Shown: positions 27,559 through 39,205 of the stretch, one piece after another
How positions within the stretch are numbered: the stretch's first letter is position 1
Layout of the letters: each line of letters opens with the position of its first letter
Source of the DNA: Pseudomonas sp. 2FG
GTDB lineage: Bacteria; Pseudomonadota; Gammaproteobacteria; Pseudomonadales; Pseudomonadaceae
Assembly (NCBI RefSeq): GCF_005502935.1
Contig: NZ_SCMP01000004.1
Span: 62,001 to 126,000 of the forward strand
Direction of reading: 5' to 3'
DNA: 64,000 bases
Program-made: the position numbers and the translations under genes
Notes under the pieces: generated by a model
Databases searched by the model: none
What the model was told of the DNA's origin: nothing
What the model saw: only the letters and a program-made list of their open reading frames with translations

Positions 27559-29592
27559 ATGACCCTGCGCAAGCGCCTTGAAAACCTCCCGGTTGGCCGC
27601 AAACTCCTGGCCGCACTGCTGGCGTTGCTGACCACCGTCCTGCTGGTGGCCAACCTGGCCTTTATCAGCGCCGCCTACTGGATCTCCCAGGAAAACATGG
27701 CGCCGCAAGCCCTGCAGACCCTCGGCCGCCTGATCGCCAGTCCAACCCTGAGCAATGAAGCGCTCAGCTCGCCAGCCGCCGCCGAGGCCCTGCTGCAACG
27801 CCTGAACGGCTACGCGCCGCTACGCGCGGCCGTGCTCTACGACAGCAACGGACAGCGCCTGGCACAGCTGGAACGCGGCGAGAAACTGCAACTGCCGCAG
27901 AACCTCGAACAGCTGGACAGTTGGCGCTACGGTGAGTTTCGCGCCAACCAGCTGATCGCACTGCCACAGACCGGCAAAGCGCCTGGCCACCTGCTGCTGG
28001 TCGCCTCCAGCGAGTTGCCCGGCGCCTTCTACACCGGCACCTTGACCGCCAGCCTGGTGATTCTCGCCTTCAGCGTGTTGCTCTGGATCTTGGTGGCCCG
28101 GCAAATCCGCCGCATGGTGACTCGGCCGATTCGCAAACTGGAAGAGTTGTCGCGCCAGGTCACCCGCGAAGAGAACTATGCCCTGCGCGCCGCCCGCGGC
28201 AATCAGGACGAAATTGGCAGCCTGGCAGAGGCCTTCAACACCATGCTGTCACGCATCGAGGCGCGCGAGCAGCAGCTCAAGCGCGCCCGCGACGATGCGC
28301 AAATGGCCTTCGACCAGGCCCAGGGTCTGGCCGAGGAAACCCGCCACTCCAACCGCAGGCTGGAGCTGGAAGTGCAGGTGCGCAGCAAGATCGAAAAGAA
28401 GCTCACGGGCTTCCAGAACTACCTGAACAGCATCATCGACTCGATGCCCTCGGCCCTGATCGCCCTCGACGAACAGCTCTACGTCACCCAATGGAACCAG
28501 GAAGCCAGCGCGCTTTCCGGCACCCGGCTGGAGGCGGCCCTGAACCAGCCGGTATTCCTGGCTTTTCCACCCCTCAAGCCGTTCCTACCGCAGCTCAAAC
28601 ACACCGCCGAACGGCACACCGTGGAGAAAATCGAGCGCGTGACCTGGCTCAAGGATGACGCGCCACGGCATTACGCCCTGACGTTCTATCCGCTGATGGG
28701 CGGCGCCGGCCGCGGCGTGGTGATCCGCATCGACGACATCACCCAGCGCCTAGCGCTGGAAGAGATGATGGTGCAATCCGAGAAGATGCTCTCGGTCGGC
28801 GGCTTGGCCGCCGGCATGGCCCACGAGATCAACAACCCGCTGGGCGCCATCCTGCACAACGTGCAGAACATTCGCCGGCGCTTGTCTGCCGAGCTAGCGA
28901 AGAATCTCGAACAAGCCGAGGCCGTGGGCGTCTCGCTGGAGACGGTGAATCGCTACCTGCAAGGCCGTGAAGTGCCGCAACTGCTCGACGGCATCCAGCA
29001 AGCCGGCTCGCGGGCGGCGAAAATCGTCAGCCACATGCTCAGCTTCAGCCGCATGAGCAATCGCCAGCTCGCCCCCTGCCAGTTGCCGGCACTGATCGAC
29101 CAGGCGGTGGACATCGCCGGCAACGACTTCGACCTGACCGAAGGCTTCGACTTCAAGGGCCTGAGCATCCTGCGCGAGTTCGATCCGCAGATCGGCCCGG
29201 TGCCTGGCATCGCCAACGAACTGGAGCAAGTGCTGCTCAACCTGCTGAAGAATGCCGCCCAGGCGATCCATCAACGCGAAGACACGCCGGGCGCAGAGCC
29301 GCTGGAACCCGGACGCATCACCCTGCGCACCCGCCTGACGCCGCCCTGGGTGGAGATTCAGGTCGAAGACAACGGCGTCGGCATGCCCGAGTCGGTGCGC
29401 AAGCGCATCTTCGAGCCGTTCTTCACCACCAAGGAGATTGGCCAGGGCACCGGGTTGGGGCTGTCGGTCTCCTACTTCATCATCACCAACAACCACAAAG
29501 GGCAGATGGAAGTGCACTCCACGTTCGGCCAGGGCACCTGCTTCACCCTGCGCCTGCCGCTGGCACCTGCCCAGGACCTTTCAGGACTTTAA
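27559..29592 (+). CDS. Membrane sensor histidine kinase (PA4398-like)
   Basis: A 677-residue kinase. A first membrane helix at about 17-40, a periplasmic domain, and a second helix near 160-180 are followed by HAMP, a coiled coil (residues about 230-285), a PAS domain, a HisKA-like domain with His422 in [15 protein letters not shown], and an ATPase domain (N box [30 protein letters not shown]). No receiver is attached. P. aeruginosa PA4398, at the same position, affects swarming and biofilm formation; the degenerate-GGDEF regulator two genes upstream is the likely partner. Confidence 0.9.
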   Translation: MTLRKRLENLPVGRKLLAALLALLTTVLLVANLAFISAAYWISQENMAPQALQTLGRLIASPTLSNEALSSPAAAEALLQRLNGYAPLRAAVLYDSNGQRLAQLERGEKLQLPQNLEQLDSWRYGEFRANQLIALPQTGKAPGHLLLVASSELPGAFYTGTLTASLVILAFSVLLWILVARQIRRMVTRPIRKLEELSRQVTREENYALRAARGNQDEIGSLAEAFNTMLSRIEAREQQLKRARDDAQMAFDQAQGLAEETRHSNRRLELEVQVRSKIEKKLTGFQNYLNSIIDSMPSALIALDEQLYVTQWNQEASALSGTRLEAALNQPVFLAFPPLKPFLPQLKHTAERHTVEKIERVTWLKDDAPRHYALTFYPLMGGAGRGVVIRIDDITQRLALEEMMVQSEKMLSVGGLAAGMAHEINNPLGAILHNVQNIRRRLSAELAKNLEQAEAVGVSLETVNRYLQGREVPQLLDGIQQAGSRAAKIVSHMLSFSRMSNRQLAPCQLPALIDQAVDIAGNDFDLTEGFDFKGLSILREFDPQIGPVPGIANELEQVLLNLLKNAAQAIHQREDTPGAEPLEPGRITLRTRLTPPWVEIQVEDNGVGMPESVRKRIFEPFFTTKEIGQGTGLGLSVSYFIITNNHKGQMEVHSTFGQGTCFTLRLPLAPAQDLSGL

Positions 29593-29594
29593 GC

Positions 29595-30173
29595 ATGCGA
29601 CTCTCGAAGATTTACACCCGCACCGGTGATGCCGGCGAAACCGGCCTGGCCGACGGCCGCCGGGTACCCAAGGATCACCCACGGGTGGAGGCCATGGGCG
29701 AGGTGGATACGCTCAATAGCCAGCTGGGCCTGCTGCTTGCAGGTCTGGCCGAGCAGGAAGGCATGTGGCCAGGACTCGGCGAGCTGATCGAGGTCTTGGC
29801 GCCCTGCCAGCACCGCCTGTTCGACCTCGGCGGCGAACTGGCGATGCCGGTCTATCAGGCCCTGGACTCGGCCGAGGTGCAGCGCCTGGAAGCGGCCATC
29901 GACCGCTGGAACGAGGAGCTGGGGCCGCTGGAAAACTTCATCCTGCCCGGCGGCTCGCAGCTGGTCGCCCAGGCTCATGTCTGCCGCAGCCTGGCGCGCA
30001 GCGCCGAGCGTCGCTGCCAGCACCTCAATGCACTGGAACCCCTGACCGGGGTTGGCCTGGCCTATATCAACCGTCTGTCCGACCTGCTGTTCGTCGCCGC
30101 CCGCCTGATCGCCAAACGCATGCAGATCAAGGAAGTGCTCTGGCAAGCCGCGCCGAAGCCGGAAAACACCTGA
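29595..30173 (+). CDS. Cob(I)alamin adenosyltransferase, PduO type
   Basis: A 192-residue enzyme that transfers the adenosyl group of ATP to cobalamin. The N-terminal KIYTRTGDAGETGLADGRRVPKD is the ATP-binding signature of the PduO class. The helical core has VDTLNSQLG, and the active-site region HVCRSLARSAERRC near residue 128 is conserved. The gene begins two bases after the kinase stop, so it is probably in the same transcript. It should supply adenosylcobalamin in this cobalamin-using genus. Confidence 0.92.
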   Translation: MRLSKIYTRTGDAGETGLADGRRVPKDHPRVEAMGEVDTLNSQLGLLLAGLAEQEGMWPGLGELIEVLAPCQHRLFDLGGELAMPVYQALDSAEVQRLEAAIDRWNEELGPLENFILPGGSQLVAQAHVCRSLARSAERRCQHLNALEPLTGVGLAYINRLSDLLFVAARLIAKRMQIKEVLWQAAPKPENT

Positions 30174-30218
30174 CTGCGACTGGTTTGGCCGGCAGTAGCT
30201 GCCCGGCCAATCACCGAC

Positions 30219-31166
30219 TTATTCGACTTGCGGCCAGAACGCGCGAATCCCCGCCACCCCTTGCGCGCCAATCTGCCAGGCACGCTCGGTCTCTGCGGCA
30301 CCGACACCCCCGAGCAGATAGACCGGCTGATTGAAACCGGCGATCAGCTCCGCGGCCTTGTCCCAGCCCAACGGCTGCGCCTCGGGATGGGTCTGGGTGG
30401 CCTGCACGGGCGACAGGGTGACGAAATCCACCCCCATCTGCGCCGCCAACGCCAACTCTTCGGCGTTGTGGCAGGACGCCGCCAGCCAGCGCGCCGCCGG
30501 GAACGGCCGACCGCCGCTGACCAGCTGGCGCAGCTGGGTCGAGGTCAGGTGCCAGCCGGCCGCGGGGAAATCCCCCAGCCACTCCAGCGGGCCTTTCAGC
30601 ATCAGTTGCGCGCGCCCGGCACACAGGCCCACGGCGTCCACCGCCAAGTCGCGGTACTGCGGGTCGTACATAGTCGGCGCGCGCAGCTGCACCAGCCGCA
30701 TGCCGCTGTCCAGAGCCGCCTTCAGCCCCCGCAGCAGGGCCTGCGGCTCCAGGTCCTGCGGGGTGATCAGGTAGTGCTCCGGCAGGCGCGCGGCGGCCAC
30801 TATAGGCCGGTTCGCGGCGGGAAACTCATAATCGGCCAACTGTTTGGCGCTGACCCAGGCCAGTGGCTGACCCTCGGCGCCATGGGGCTCGCCACTGAAG
30901 GCCGAGACCTCCCAGACATCCAGCAACACGTGCTTGTCCGCATAGTCGTGCTGCACCTGGATCAACGGCCGTGCGGTGCTCACCTGAATCCCCAGCTCTT
31001 CGGCCAGTTCGCGCTGCAGCGCCGCCGGCACCGACTCGCCCTCCTCCACCTTGCCGCCCGGGAACTCCCACAGACCGCCTTGGTGCTTATCCTCCGGACG
31101 GCGGGCCAGCAGGACCCGCCCATCCACGCCGCGGATCACTGCCGCCGCTACCTGTACTCGTTTCAC
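30219..31166 (-). CDS. mutT: Nudix hydrolase (MutT) fused to a ThiE-like domain
   Basis: A 315-residue two-domain protein. Residues 1-130 are a MutT-type Nudix domain, with the Nudix box GGKVEEGES..LQRELAEELGIQ (Gx5Ex7REUxEExGU) that hydrolyses 8-oxo-dGTP in MutT. Residues from about 135 form a TIM-barrel related to thiamine-phosphate synthase (LVQLRAPT, then VDFVTLSPVQATQTHP and LLGGVGAAE), probably without that activity. The fusion is the normal form in many gammaproteobacteria. Its ATG overlaps the GST stop by four bases (ATGA), so the two are coupled. Confidence 0.9.
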   Translation of the reverse strand: MKRVQVAAAVIRGVDGRVLLARRPEDKHQGGLWEFPGGKVEEGESVPAALQRELAEELGIQVSTARPLIQVQHDYADKHVLLDVWEVSAFSGEPHGAEGQPLAWVSAKQLADYEFPAANRPIVAAARLPEHYLITPQDLEPQALLRGLKAALDSGMRLVQLRAPTMYDPQYRDLAVDAVGLCAGRAQLMLKGPLEWLGDFPAAGWHLTSTQLRQLVSGGRPFPAARWLAASCHNAEELALAAQMGVDFVTLSPVQATQTHPEAQPLGWDKAAELIAGFNQPVYLLGGVGAAETERAWQIGAQGVAGIRAFWPQVE

Positions 31167-31795
31167 GCCGCGCTTTCCTCAAGTGCTGCCTGGTACCAGC
31201 CCTGGAAGGCCGGCCACTGGTAAATGGTTTCAACATAAGCCGCCGCCGCAGCCGGCAGGGCGACCTGATAACTGCGCAAGCGCGTGGCCACCGGCGCAAA
31301 AAACGCATCCGCCAAGCTGGCGTGGCCGAACAGAAACGGCCCGTCCTGACCGAACTCGGCTTGGCAGCGCGCCCACAACGCACAGATCCGCTCGATATCC
31401 GCCTGCACCTCCGCCGGCAGCGGCTCCAGCGGCCGAGCGCGCTTGAGATCCATCGGCATATGCGTACGCAAGGCGCCGAAGCCACTGTGCATCTCCGCAC
31501 ACACGGCCCGCGCCACGGCGCGCGCATACTGCCCGCGCGGCCACAGATGGGCTTCGGGGAAGCGCTCGGCGAGGTATTCGCCGATCGCCAAGGAGTCCCA
31601 GACCGGGCCTTCTTCGGTCTTCAGCAGCGGCACCTTGCCGGTCGGCGAGTGTTCGAGAATGCGCGCACGGGTATCCGGGCGGTCGAGGTGCACCAGCACC
31701 TCGTCATAGGGCGCGCCGGTCAGCTCCAGCGCCAGGGCGGCGCGCAGCGACCAGGAGGAATAGGTTTTGTCGCCAATTACCAGAGTCAAAGACAT
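31163..31795 (-). CDS. Glutathione S-transferase family protein
   Basis: A 210-residue GST. The N-terminal thioredoxin-like half contains YSSWSLRAALALE, with the Ser/Tyr that activates glutathione, and GKVPLL before the cis-proline loop, then WDSLAIGEYLAERFP. The C-terminal helical half has the N-capping-like segment LFGHASLADAFFAP. The substrate is unknown. It is the promoter-proximal gene of a GST-mutT pair, downstream of argJ on the same strand. Confidence 0.9.
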   Translation of the reverse strand: MSLTLVIGDKTYSSWSLRAALALELTGAPYDEVLVHLDRPDTRARILEHSPTGKVPLLKTEEGPVWDSLAIGEYLAERFPEAHLWPRGQYARAVARAVCAEMHSGFGALRTHMPMDLKRARPLEPLPAEVQADIERICALWARCQAEFGQDGPFLFGHASLADAFFAPVATRLRSYQVALPAAAAAYVETIYQWPAFQGWYQAALEESAA

Positions 31796-31868
31796 ACGCC
31801 TCTCCTTAGTTCGTCAGATTCCAAACATCCTGAAGGGGACCATAAGAGGCGTGGAAGGCAAAAGGCAA

Positions 31869-31904
31869 ATTCCCATTTTTTATCCTGGAATGAAAAACGG
31901 GAAT
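31869..31904 (-). terminator. Probable terminator downstream of argJ
   Basis: ATTCCCATTTTT (31869-31880) and AAAAACGGGAAT (31893-31904) form a 12-base-pair stem with one mismatch, 9 bases after the argJ stop. The T tract lies within the stem, so termination efficiency is uncertain. Confidence 0.5.
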
Positions 31905-31912
31905 AGGCGGGA

Positions 31913-33130
31913 TCAGGAACGGTACTCCGCGTTGATGCGCACGTACTCGTGGGACAAGTCGGTGGTCCAGATCGTCTCGCTGCAGGTGCCACGGCCCAGC
32001 TCGATGCGAATGCCAATTTCCGCCTCGGCCATCACCGCCGCGCCCTGCTCCTCGGTGTAGCTGGCGGCGCGGCAACCGCGGCTGGCGATGCAGACGTCGC
32101 CGAGAAACACGTCGATCTTGCTGACATCCAGCTGTGCCACACCGGCGCGGCCGACCGCCGCGAGAATCCGGCCCCAGTTCGGGTCGGAGGCAAACAGCGC
32201 GGTCTTGATCAGCGGCGAGTGAGCCACGGCATAGGCGACGTCCAGGCACTCTTGGTGGGTCGCGCCGCCATTCGCCTGCACGGTGACGAACTTGGTCGCG
32301 CCCTCGCCATCACGCACTATGGCCTGGGCCAGCTCCATGGACACCTCCAGCACCGCCTGCTTCAGTTCGGCGAACAACGCGCCGCTGGCTTGCGTCACTT
32401 CCGGCAGTTGGGCTTGGCCGGTAGCGACCAGGATGCAGCAATCGTTGGTCGAGGTATCGCCGTCGATGGTGATGCGGTTGAAGGATTTATTCGCCGCATC
32501 GCGCAGCAGATCCTGCAGCACGCCCTGGGCGACCTTGGCGTCGGTGGCGATGTAGCCGAGCATGGTCGCCATGTTCGGCTTGATCATCCCGGCGCCTTTG
32601 CCGATGCCGGTGACGGTGACGGTGACGCCATCGTGCAGGAACTGGCGACTGGCGCCTTTAGGCAGGGTGTCGGTGGTCATGATGCCACTGGCAGCCGCCG
32701 CCCAGTTGTCTGCGGACAGGTCAGCCAAGGCCTCCGCCAGCGCGCCCTCGATCTTCTCCACCGGCAGTGGCTCGCCGATAACCCCGGTCGAGAACGGCAG
32801 TACCGCGCTCTCAGTCACGCCCGCCAGCGCCGCCAGCTTGGCGCAAGTCCGCGTCGCGGCGAGCAGGCCTGGCTCGCCCGTGCCGGCATTGGCGTTACCG
32901 GTGTTGGTCAGCAGGTAACGGACCGGGCCGAGCACGCGCTTCTTGGCCAGAATCACCGGTGCCGCACAAAAGGCGTTAAGGGTGAACACGCCCGCCACGC
33001 TAGAGCCTTCGGCACAGCGCATGACCACCACATCCTTGCGCCCAGCGCGCTTGATGCCGGCAGAGGCAATGCCGAGTTCAAAACCGGAAACCGGGTGCAG
33101 GGTAGGCAGAGGGCCGAGACCGACAGGCAT
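31913..33130 (-). CDS. argJ: Bifunctional ornithine acetyltransferase / N-acetylglutamate synthase
   Basis: A 405-residue ArgJ, which recycles the acetyl group from N-acetylornithine to glutamate in arginine synthesis and can also use acetyl-CoA. The self-cleavage site lies in [15 protein letters not shown], where the precursor splits before the threonine of the ATML motif into two chains. [16 protein letters not shown] near the N-terminus and the ending [12 protein letters not shown] are conserved. It follows secA after a terminator, with 117 bases between the two stop/start ends. Confidence 0.96.
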   Translation of the reverse strand: MPVGLGPLPTLHPVSGFELGIASAGIKRAGRKDVVVMRCAEGSSVAGVFTLNAFCAAPVILAKKRVLGPVRYLLTNTGNANAGTGEPGLLAATRTCAKLAALAGVTESAVLPFSTGVIGEPLPVEKIEGALAEALADLSADNWAAAASGIMTTDTLPKGASRQFLHDGVTVTVTGIGKGAGMIKPNMATMLGYIATDAKVAQGVLQDLLRDAANKSFNRITIDGDTSTNDCCILVATGQAQLPEVTQASGALFAELKQAVLEVSMELAQAIVRDGEGATKFVTVQANGGATHQECLDVAYAVAHSPLIKTALFASDPNWGRILAAVGRAGVAQLDVSKIDVFLGDVCIASRGCRAASYTEEQGAAVMAEAEIGIRIELGRGTCSETIWTTDLSHEYVRINAEYRS

Positions 33131-33194
33131 GGAGTGAGCTCCTTGTCATAAACACTAGAGTTGAAAACTGCGCAGCAGCGCAGATTGAGCCAAA

Positions 33195-33227
33195 AACGCC
33201 GCGAGCGGCTAAGCCGGTCGCGGCGTT
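33195..33227 (-). terminator. secA terminator
   Basis: A ten-base-pair stem AACGCCGCGA / TCGCGGCGTT with a 13-base loop; on the minus strand it runs on into TTTGG. It lies 20 bases after the secA stop and ahead of argJ. Confidence 0.85.
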
Positions 33228-33247
33228 GAGTCACAGACTAATCAGCC

Positions 33248-35989
33248 TTAGCTGATTTGCCCATGGCAATGTTTGTACTTCTTGCCCGAGCCGCAGTAGC
33301 ACAGCTCGTTGCGACCGATCTTTTGCTCATTGCGCACCGGCGCCAGCGTCGCCACGGCCAGTTCGCCTTCGGCTTCGGCCCGCTCCAGCGGTTGCGCCAA
33401 GCCTGAGACTTCGGCGTGCTGGAACTGCATGCGCTGCGCCAGCTGCTCCGCTTCGTGACGCAGGCGCGCCTCCTCTTCGGCCGGATCTTCGCGCCGCACC
33501 TGCACGTGGGACAGCACGCGAATGGTGTCGCGCTTGATCGAATCGAGCAGGTCCTGGAACAGGGTGAAGGACTCGCGCTTGTACTCCTGCTTCGGGTTCT
33601 TCTGCGCATAACCGCGCAGGTGAATACCGTGACGCAGGTGATCCATGGTCGACAGGTGGTCTTTCCACAGGTCGTCCACTACCCGCAACAGAATCTGCTT
33701 CTCGAAGGTGCGCAGCGCTTCGGCGCTGGCCAGGTCTTCCTTCTCGTGGTACGCCGCCAGCAGGGCGGCGAGGATCTTCTCGCGCAGCGGCTCTTCGTAC
33801 AGGTGGGCGTCGTCGTCGAGCCACTGCTGAATCGGCAGTTTGCTGCTGAAATCGCTGAACAGCGCGGCTTCCAGGCCGGCAACGTTCCACTGCTCCGGCA
33901 GCGATTGCGGCGCAATGTGCTGGCTGATGGTGTTATCCAGCACTTCTAGACGGAAGTCGGCGATGGTTTCGCCAATATCGTCGGCGGCCAGCAAGCTGTT
34001 GCGCATGTGATAGATCACTTTACGCTGTTCGTTCGCCACGTCGTCGAACTCGAGCAGTTGCTTACGCATGTCGAAGTTGCGCCCTTCGACTTTGCGCTGC
34101 GCCTTCTCGATGGCGTTGCTCACCATGCGGTGCTCGATCGCCTCACCGGGCTGCATACCCAGGGCCTTCATGAAGTTCTTCACCCGGTCCGAGGCGAAGA
34201 TGCGCATCAAGTTGTCTTCCAGCGACAGGTAGAAGCGGCTGGAACCCGGGTCGCCTTGACGACCGGAACGACCACGCAACTGGTTGTCGATACGCCGCGA
34301 CTCATGCCGCTCGGACGCGATCACATGCAGGCCACCGGATTCGACCACCCGCTGGTGACGCTTGTGCCAGTCGGCCTTGATTTGCGCGACCTGCTCAGGC
34401 GTCGGATTGTCCAGGGCCGCCACTTCGACTTCCCAGTTGCCGCCCAGGAGGATGTCGGTACCGCGACCGGCCATGTTGGTGGCGATGGTCAGCCCGCCCG
34501 GGCGACCGGCCTGGGCGATGATCTCGGCTTCTTTCTCGTGGAATTTGGCGTTGAGCACCTTGTGCTCGATGCCTTCCTTGCTCAGCAGCTGGGAGACGTA
34601 CTCCGAGGTTTCGATCGAGGCCGTGCCCACCAGCACCGGACGCCCTATCGCCTGACTCTCTTTGATATCGGCGATGATCGCCGCGTACTTCTCTTCCTGG
34701 GTCAGGTAGACCAGGTCGTTGAAGTCCTTACGCGCCAACGGCTTGTTCGGCGGAATCACCACTACGGCCAGGCCGTAGATCTGCTGGAACTCGAACGCCT
34801 CGGTATCGGCCGTACCGGTCATGCCGGACAGCTTGTTGTAGAGGCGGAAGTAGTTCTGGAAGGTGGTCGAGGCCAGCGTCTGGCTCTCCGCCTGAATACT
34901 CAGGCCTTCTTTGGCTTCGATCGCCTGGTGCAGCCCCTCGGAGAGTCGGCGACCCGGCATGGTCCGGCCGGTGTGCTCGTCGACCAGCAAGACCTGATCG
35001 TTCTGCACTATGTATTCGACGTTGCGATGGAACAGCTTGTGCGCACGCAGGCCGGCATAAACGTGGGTCAGCAGGGCGAGGTTGTGCGCGGAGTACAGGC
35101 TCTCACCTTCGGCCAGCAGACCCACCTGGGTCAGCATGTCCTCGATGAACTGGTGCCCCTGCTCGTTCAGCTCGACCTGGCGGGTCTTCTCATCGACCGT
35201 GTAATGGCCTTCCTGGGTGACTACACCCTCTTCCTCCTCGATGTGCTGCTTGAGGCGAGGGATCAGTTGGTTCATCTGCATGTAGAGCTTGGAACTGTCT
35301 TCCGCCTGCCCGGAAATGATCAGCGGCGTACGGGCTTCGTCGATCAAGATGGAGTCAACTTCGTCGATCACGGCGAAGTTCAGTTCACGCTGGAATTTCT
35401 CGTCCAGGCTGAACGCCATGTTGTCGCGCAGGTAGTCGAAACCGTATTCGTTGTTGGTGCCGTAGGTGATATCGGCGGCGTAGGCGGCGCGCTTCTCTTC
35501 CGGCGGCTGGAACGGGCTGACAATGCCCACGGAGAGCCCGAGGAACTCATACAGCGGACGCATCCAGTTGGCATCGCGGCGGGCCAGGTAGTCGTTCACC
35601 GTGACCACGTGCACGCCCTTGCCGGACAGCGCATTCAGGTAGACCGCCAGGGTCGCCACCAGGGTCTTACCCTCACCGGTACGCATCTCGGCGATTTTGC
35701 CTTCGTGCAAGGTCGCGCCACCGATCAGCTGCACATCGAAGTGACGCATGCCCATCACCCGCTTACCGGCCTCACGGGCCACAGCGAAGGCTTCCGGCAA
35801 CAGTTGATCGAGGGTTTCGCCTTTGCCCAGACGGGCCTTGAACTCTTCGGTCTTGGCGCGCAGCTGCTCATCCGAGAGAGCCAGCATCTGCTCCTCAAAC
35901 GCACTGACGGCTTGCACCGTCTTGAGCATGCGCTTCACCTCGCGCTCGTTCTTGCTTCCAAAGAGCTTTTTCAACAAAGGCGCAAACAT
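33248..35989 (-). CDS. secA: Preprotein translocase ATPase SecA
   Basis: A 913-residue motor that drives proteins through SecYEG. The start [17 protein letters not shown] matches other pseudomonads; an in-frame ATG six codons upstream is not used in relatives. [13 protein letters not shown] holds the Walker A box, [19 protein letters not shown] the DEAD-box-like Walker B region, and GRGTDI and [31 protein letters not shown] motifs (about residues 500-590) the second ATPase lobe. The C-terminus has the [14 protein letters not shown] zinc site for SecB. It has its own terminator. Confidence 0.98.
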   Translation of the reverse strand: MFAPLLKKLFGSKNEREVKRMLKTVQAVSAFEEQMLALSDEQLRAKTEEFKARLGKGETLDQLLPEAFAVAREAGKRVMGMRHFDVQLIGGATLHEGKIAEMRTGEGKTLVATLAVYLNALSGKGVHVVTVNDYLARRDANWMRPLYEFLGLSVGIVSPFQPPEEKRAAYAADITYGTNNEYGFDYLRDNMAFSLDEKFQRELNFAVIDEVDSILIDEARTPLIISGQAEDSSKLYMQMNQLIPRLKQHIEEEEGVVTQEGHYTVDEKTRQVELNEQGHQFIEDMLTQVGLLAEGESLYSAHNLALLTHVYAGLRAHKLFHRNVEYIVQNDQVLLVDEHTGRTMPGRRLSEGLHQAIEAKEGLSIQAESQTLASTTFQNYFRLYNKLSGMTGTADTEAFEFQQIYGLAVVVIPPNKPLARKDFNDLVYLTQEEKYAAIIADIKESQAIGRPVLVGTASIETSEYVSQLLSKEGIEHKVLNAKFHEKEAEIIAQAGRPGGLTIATNMAGRGTDILLGGNWEVEVAALDNPTPEQVAQIKADWHKRHQRVVESGGLHVIASERHESRRIDNQLRGRSGRQGDPGSSRFYLSLEDNLMRIFASDRVKNFMKALGMQPGEAIEHRMVSNAIEKAQRKVEGRNFDMRKQLLEFDDVANEQRKVIYHMRNSLLAADDIGETIADFRLEVLDNTISQHIAPQSLPEQWNVAGLEAALFSDFSSKLPIQQWLDDDAHLYEEPLREKILAALLAAYHEKEDLASAEALRTFEKQILLRVVDDLWKDHLSTMDHLRHGIHLRGYAQKNPKQEYKRESFTLFQDLLDSIKRDTIRVLSHVQVRREDPAEEEARLRHEAEQLAQRMQFQHAEVSGLAQPLERAEAEGELAVATLAPVRNEQKIGRNELCYCGSGKKYKHCHGQIS

Positions 35990-36395
35990 ATCGACAGGAT
36001 CTTCCACACGTATGGATGGAGGGCGGCCCCGTGAGTCGCCCGCGCAGCCCTCATGGCTGCTTGCGAAGCGGGCATTCTACCCGGAAACGTTGGCGAGGAA
36101 AGTAGCGTTATTTCGGTGTGCCAGCACCCGCGGCATTGCGGCTTTAGACTGACTGCACAGTCGACTCGCCGAGCGCAGAGCAGCACCGACACACGCGTCA
36201 ACTGACGCCAGTCTCGGCCTGTAGCGGCAACGGCTGAACCTTCCCCGCTTTCCTATATGGAGCCCGCACCGCCAAAATCAAGCCCTGGCGAGTGACCGAG
36301 CCGAATCGGCCACGCCACCAGGCGTCATTCACAGAACGCTGGGGGCAGCGACCTTTCTGCTACCATGGCGACTCTGCAACCTCAGGCGTCCCGCC
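35990..36395. other. Intergenic region between secA and dciA
   Basis: This 406-base divergent region should hold the promoters of secA and dciA. I saw no gene, repeat or hairpin that I can name. The ATG at 36364 is out of frame with dciA. No SecM-like leader was found ahead of secA. Confidence 0.5.
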
Positions 36396-36851
36396 ATGGC
36401 TTTTCGTCCTTTACCGGCCCGAGCTCCCGCCGCGCTGCTGCGTGAGGCGAAGCCCCTGCAAGCACTGTTCAACCAGGCCCAACGCCTCGCTCAACTACAG
36501 CGCTTACTCGAAAGCCAACTGCAACCCGCTGCCCGCGAACACTGCCACGTGGCATCCTGGCGCGAGGGCTGCCTGCTATTAATAGTCACCGATGGCCACT
36601 GGGCCACCCGCCTGCGCTATCAACAACGACGCCTGCAACGCGACCTACAGGCCTTCGCCGAGTTCACGAACTTAACCAAGATCCTCTTTAAGGTGCAGCC
36701 GCCCGCCGCAGCAAGACACAGTAGCGGTCACATCATTGAGTTATCGCAAAGCGCCGCCGACAACATCCAGGCTACCGCCGACGGCATCAGCGACCCGAAT
36801 TTGCGCGCGGCCCTGGAGCGCCTGGCCAGCCATGCCAAAGACCGCAAATAG
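36396..36851 (+). CDS. dciA: DUF721 protein, predicted DnaB helicase loader DciA
   Basis: A 151-residue protein with an N-terminal DUF721 domain (LREAKPLQALFNQAQRL..LLESQLQPAAREHC.. GCLLLIVTDGHWATRLRYQQRRLQRDL). Bacteria without DnaC use proteins of this family to load DnaB at replication origins. The C-terminal third is low in conserved features and Ala/Ser rich, as is common for DciA. It is the only plus-strand gene among minus-strand neighbours and convergent with lpxC. Confidence 0.85.
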   Translation: MAFRPLPARAPAALLREAKPLQALFNQAQRLAQLQRLLESQLQPAAREHCHVASWREGCLLLIVTDGHWATRLRYQQRRLQRDLQAFAEFTNLTKILFKVQPPAAARHSSGHIIELSQSAADNIQATADGISDPNLRAALERLASHAKDRK

Positions 36852-36897
36852 CGCCGCGCTAAAGGGCGCTACCGCGCAGAAATCACAGACAGAAAAA

Positions 36898-36915
36898 GGC
36901 CACCCTGGGGTGGCC
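36898..36915 (-). terminator. lpxC terminator
   Basis: GGCCACCC / GGGTGGCC stem with a two-base loop, followed by TTTTTCT on the minus strand. It lies 30 bases after the lpxC stop and closes the dcw transcript. Confidence 0.9.
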
Positions 36916-36944
36916 TCTAAAAACAGCAAAAGAGAGAGTCTTGC

Positions 36945-37892
<948 letters not shown>

Positions 37893-37968
37893 TCAACAAT
37901 GGCCGGCGATGATAGCAGAACCGGCCTTTGCTGAACACCAATCACCCCAATACTCCTGATACATTTCA

Positions 37969-39150
37969 TTAATCAGCCTGACGACGCAGGAAGGCCGGGA
38001 TGTCCAAATAATCCAGGTCGTCTTGCGGGCTCAGCTTGGCCGCGGTGGCCGCACCAGCGTGAGCCTGATTGCGCATCACGGTCGGGCGATCCAGATCACG
38101 GTAGTTGACCGCAGGCTGCTCCTGACGCGATGCAGCCGCCGCGACAGCCGCCGGTTGCACGGTGTTATCGATGACCTTGACCGGCTTCTCGATTTTCGCG
38201 CCCAGACCTGTGGCGACTACGGTCACGTGCAGCTCATCGCGCATGTCCGGATCGATCACGGTCCCCACTTTCACGGTGGCGTGCTCGGAGGCGAACTGCT
38301 CGATGATGTTACCGACGTCGGAGTACTCACCCAGGGACAGGTCAGGACCGGCGGTGATATTGACCAAGATGCCACGCGCGCCCTGCAGATTCACATCTTC
38401 CAGCAGCGGGTTGCGGATGGCCGCTTCAGTCGCTTCACGCGCCCGGTTCGGGCCACTGGCGCAGCCTGTGCCCATCATCGCCATGCCCATTTCGCTCATC
38501 ACGGTTTTCACGTCGGCGAAGTCGACGTTGATCATGCCGGGACGCTTGATGATGTCGGAGATACCGCGCACGGCTCCAGCCAACACATCGTCAGCCTTGG
38601 CGAAGGCCGACAGCAGGCTGGCGTCTTTACCGAGGATGGTCAGCAGCTTCTCGTTGGGGATGGTGATCAACGAGTCGACGCTCAAGGACAGTGCGCGGAT
38701 GCCTTCTTCGGCGATCAGCATGCGCTTGCGGCCTTCGAACGGGAATGGACGGGTCACCACCGCGACGGTGAGGATGCCCATTTCCTTGGCCACTTCGGCG
38801 ATGATCGGCGCCGCGCCGGTACCGGTACCGCCGCCCATGCCGGTGGTGATGAAGACCATGTCGCAGCCTTGCAGCACTTCGGCGATGCGCTCACGGTCTT
38901 CCAGCGCCGCCTGACGGCCGACTTCCGGGTTGGCGCCAGCGCCCAAGCCCTTGGTCACGCCCGTGCCCAGTTGCAGGACGGTACGCGCACCGACATTTTT
39001 CAATGCCTGTGCATCGGTGTTGGCGCAGATGAACTCAACGCCTTCAATGTTGTTTTTGGCCATGTGGTTGACGGCATTACCCCCACCGCCACCCACGCCT
39101 ATTACTTTGATAACTGCACTCTGCGGGATGTTGTCTACGAGCTCAAACAT
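37969..39150 (-). CDS. ftsZ: Cell division protein FtsZ
   Basis: A 393-residue tubulin-like GTPase that forms the division ring. The N-terminal part holds GVGGGGGNAVNHM and the tubulin signature GGGTGTGAAP (about 104-113). The T7 loop lies in NVDFADVKTVM. After a variable linker the protein ends DYLDIPAFLRRQAD, the conserved tail that binds FtsA and ZipA. A strong GGAGAGGGG precedes the ATG. It follows ftsA by 55 bases. Confidence 0.99.
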   Translation of the reverse strand: MFELVDNIPQSAVIKVIGVGGGGGNAVNHMAKNNIEGVEFICANTDAQALKNVGARTVLQLGTGVTKGLGAGANPEVGRQAALEDRERIAEVLQGCDMVFITTGMGGGTGTGAAPIIAEVAKEMGILTVAVVTRPFPFEGRKRMLIAEEGIRALSLSVDSLITIPNEKLLTILGKDASLLSAFAKADDVLAGAVRGISDIIKRPGMINVDFADVKTVMSEMGMAMMGTGCASGPNRAREATEAAIRNPLLEDVNLQGARGILVNITAGPDLSLGEYSDVGNIIEQFASEHATVKVGTVIDPDMRDELHVTVVATGLGAKIEKPVKVIDNTVQPAAVAAAASRQEQPAVNYRDLDRPTVMRNQAHAGAATAAKLSPQDDLDYLDIPAFLRRQAD

Positions 39151-39205
39151 GGTCCCCTCTCCTTTGCTTTCTAGTTGTAACGCCTACTGCACACGCGGTT
39201 TAACA

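Noticed and set aside
34007..36034. 675-codon open frame opposite secA
   Set aside because: It mirrors the codon structure of secA, has no recognisable domain or ribosome site, and long antisense frames are expected in GC-rich genes.
35990..36395. SecM-like regulatory leader upstream of secA
   Set aside because: No exported short frame with an arrest-like end was found; secA is preceded by a divergent spacer and dciA.
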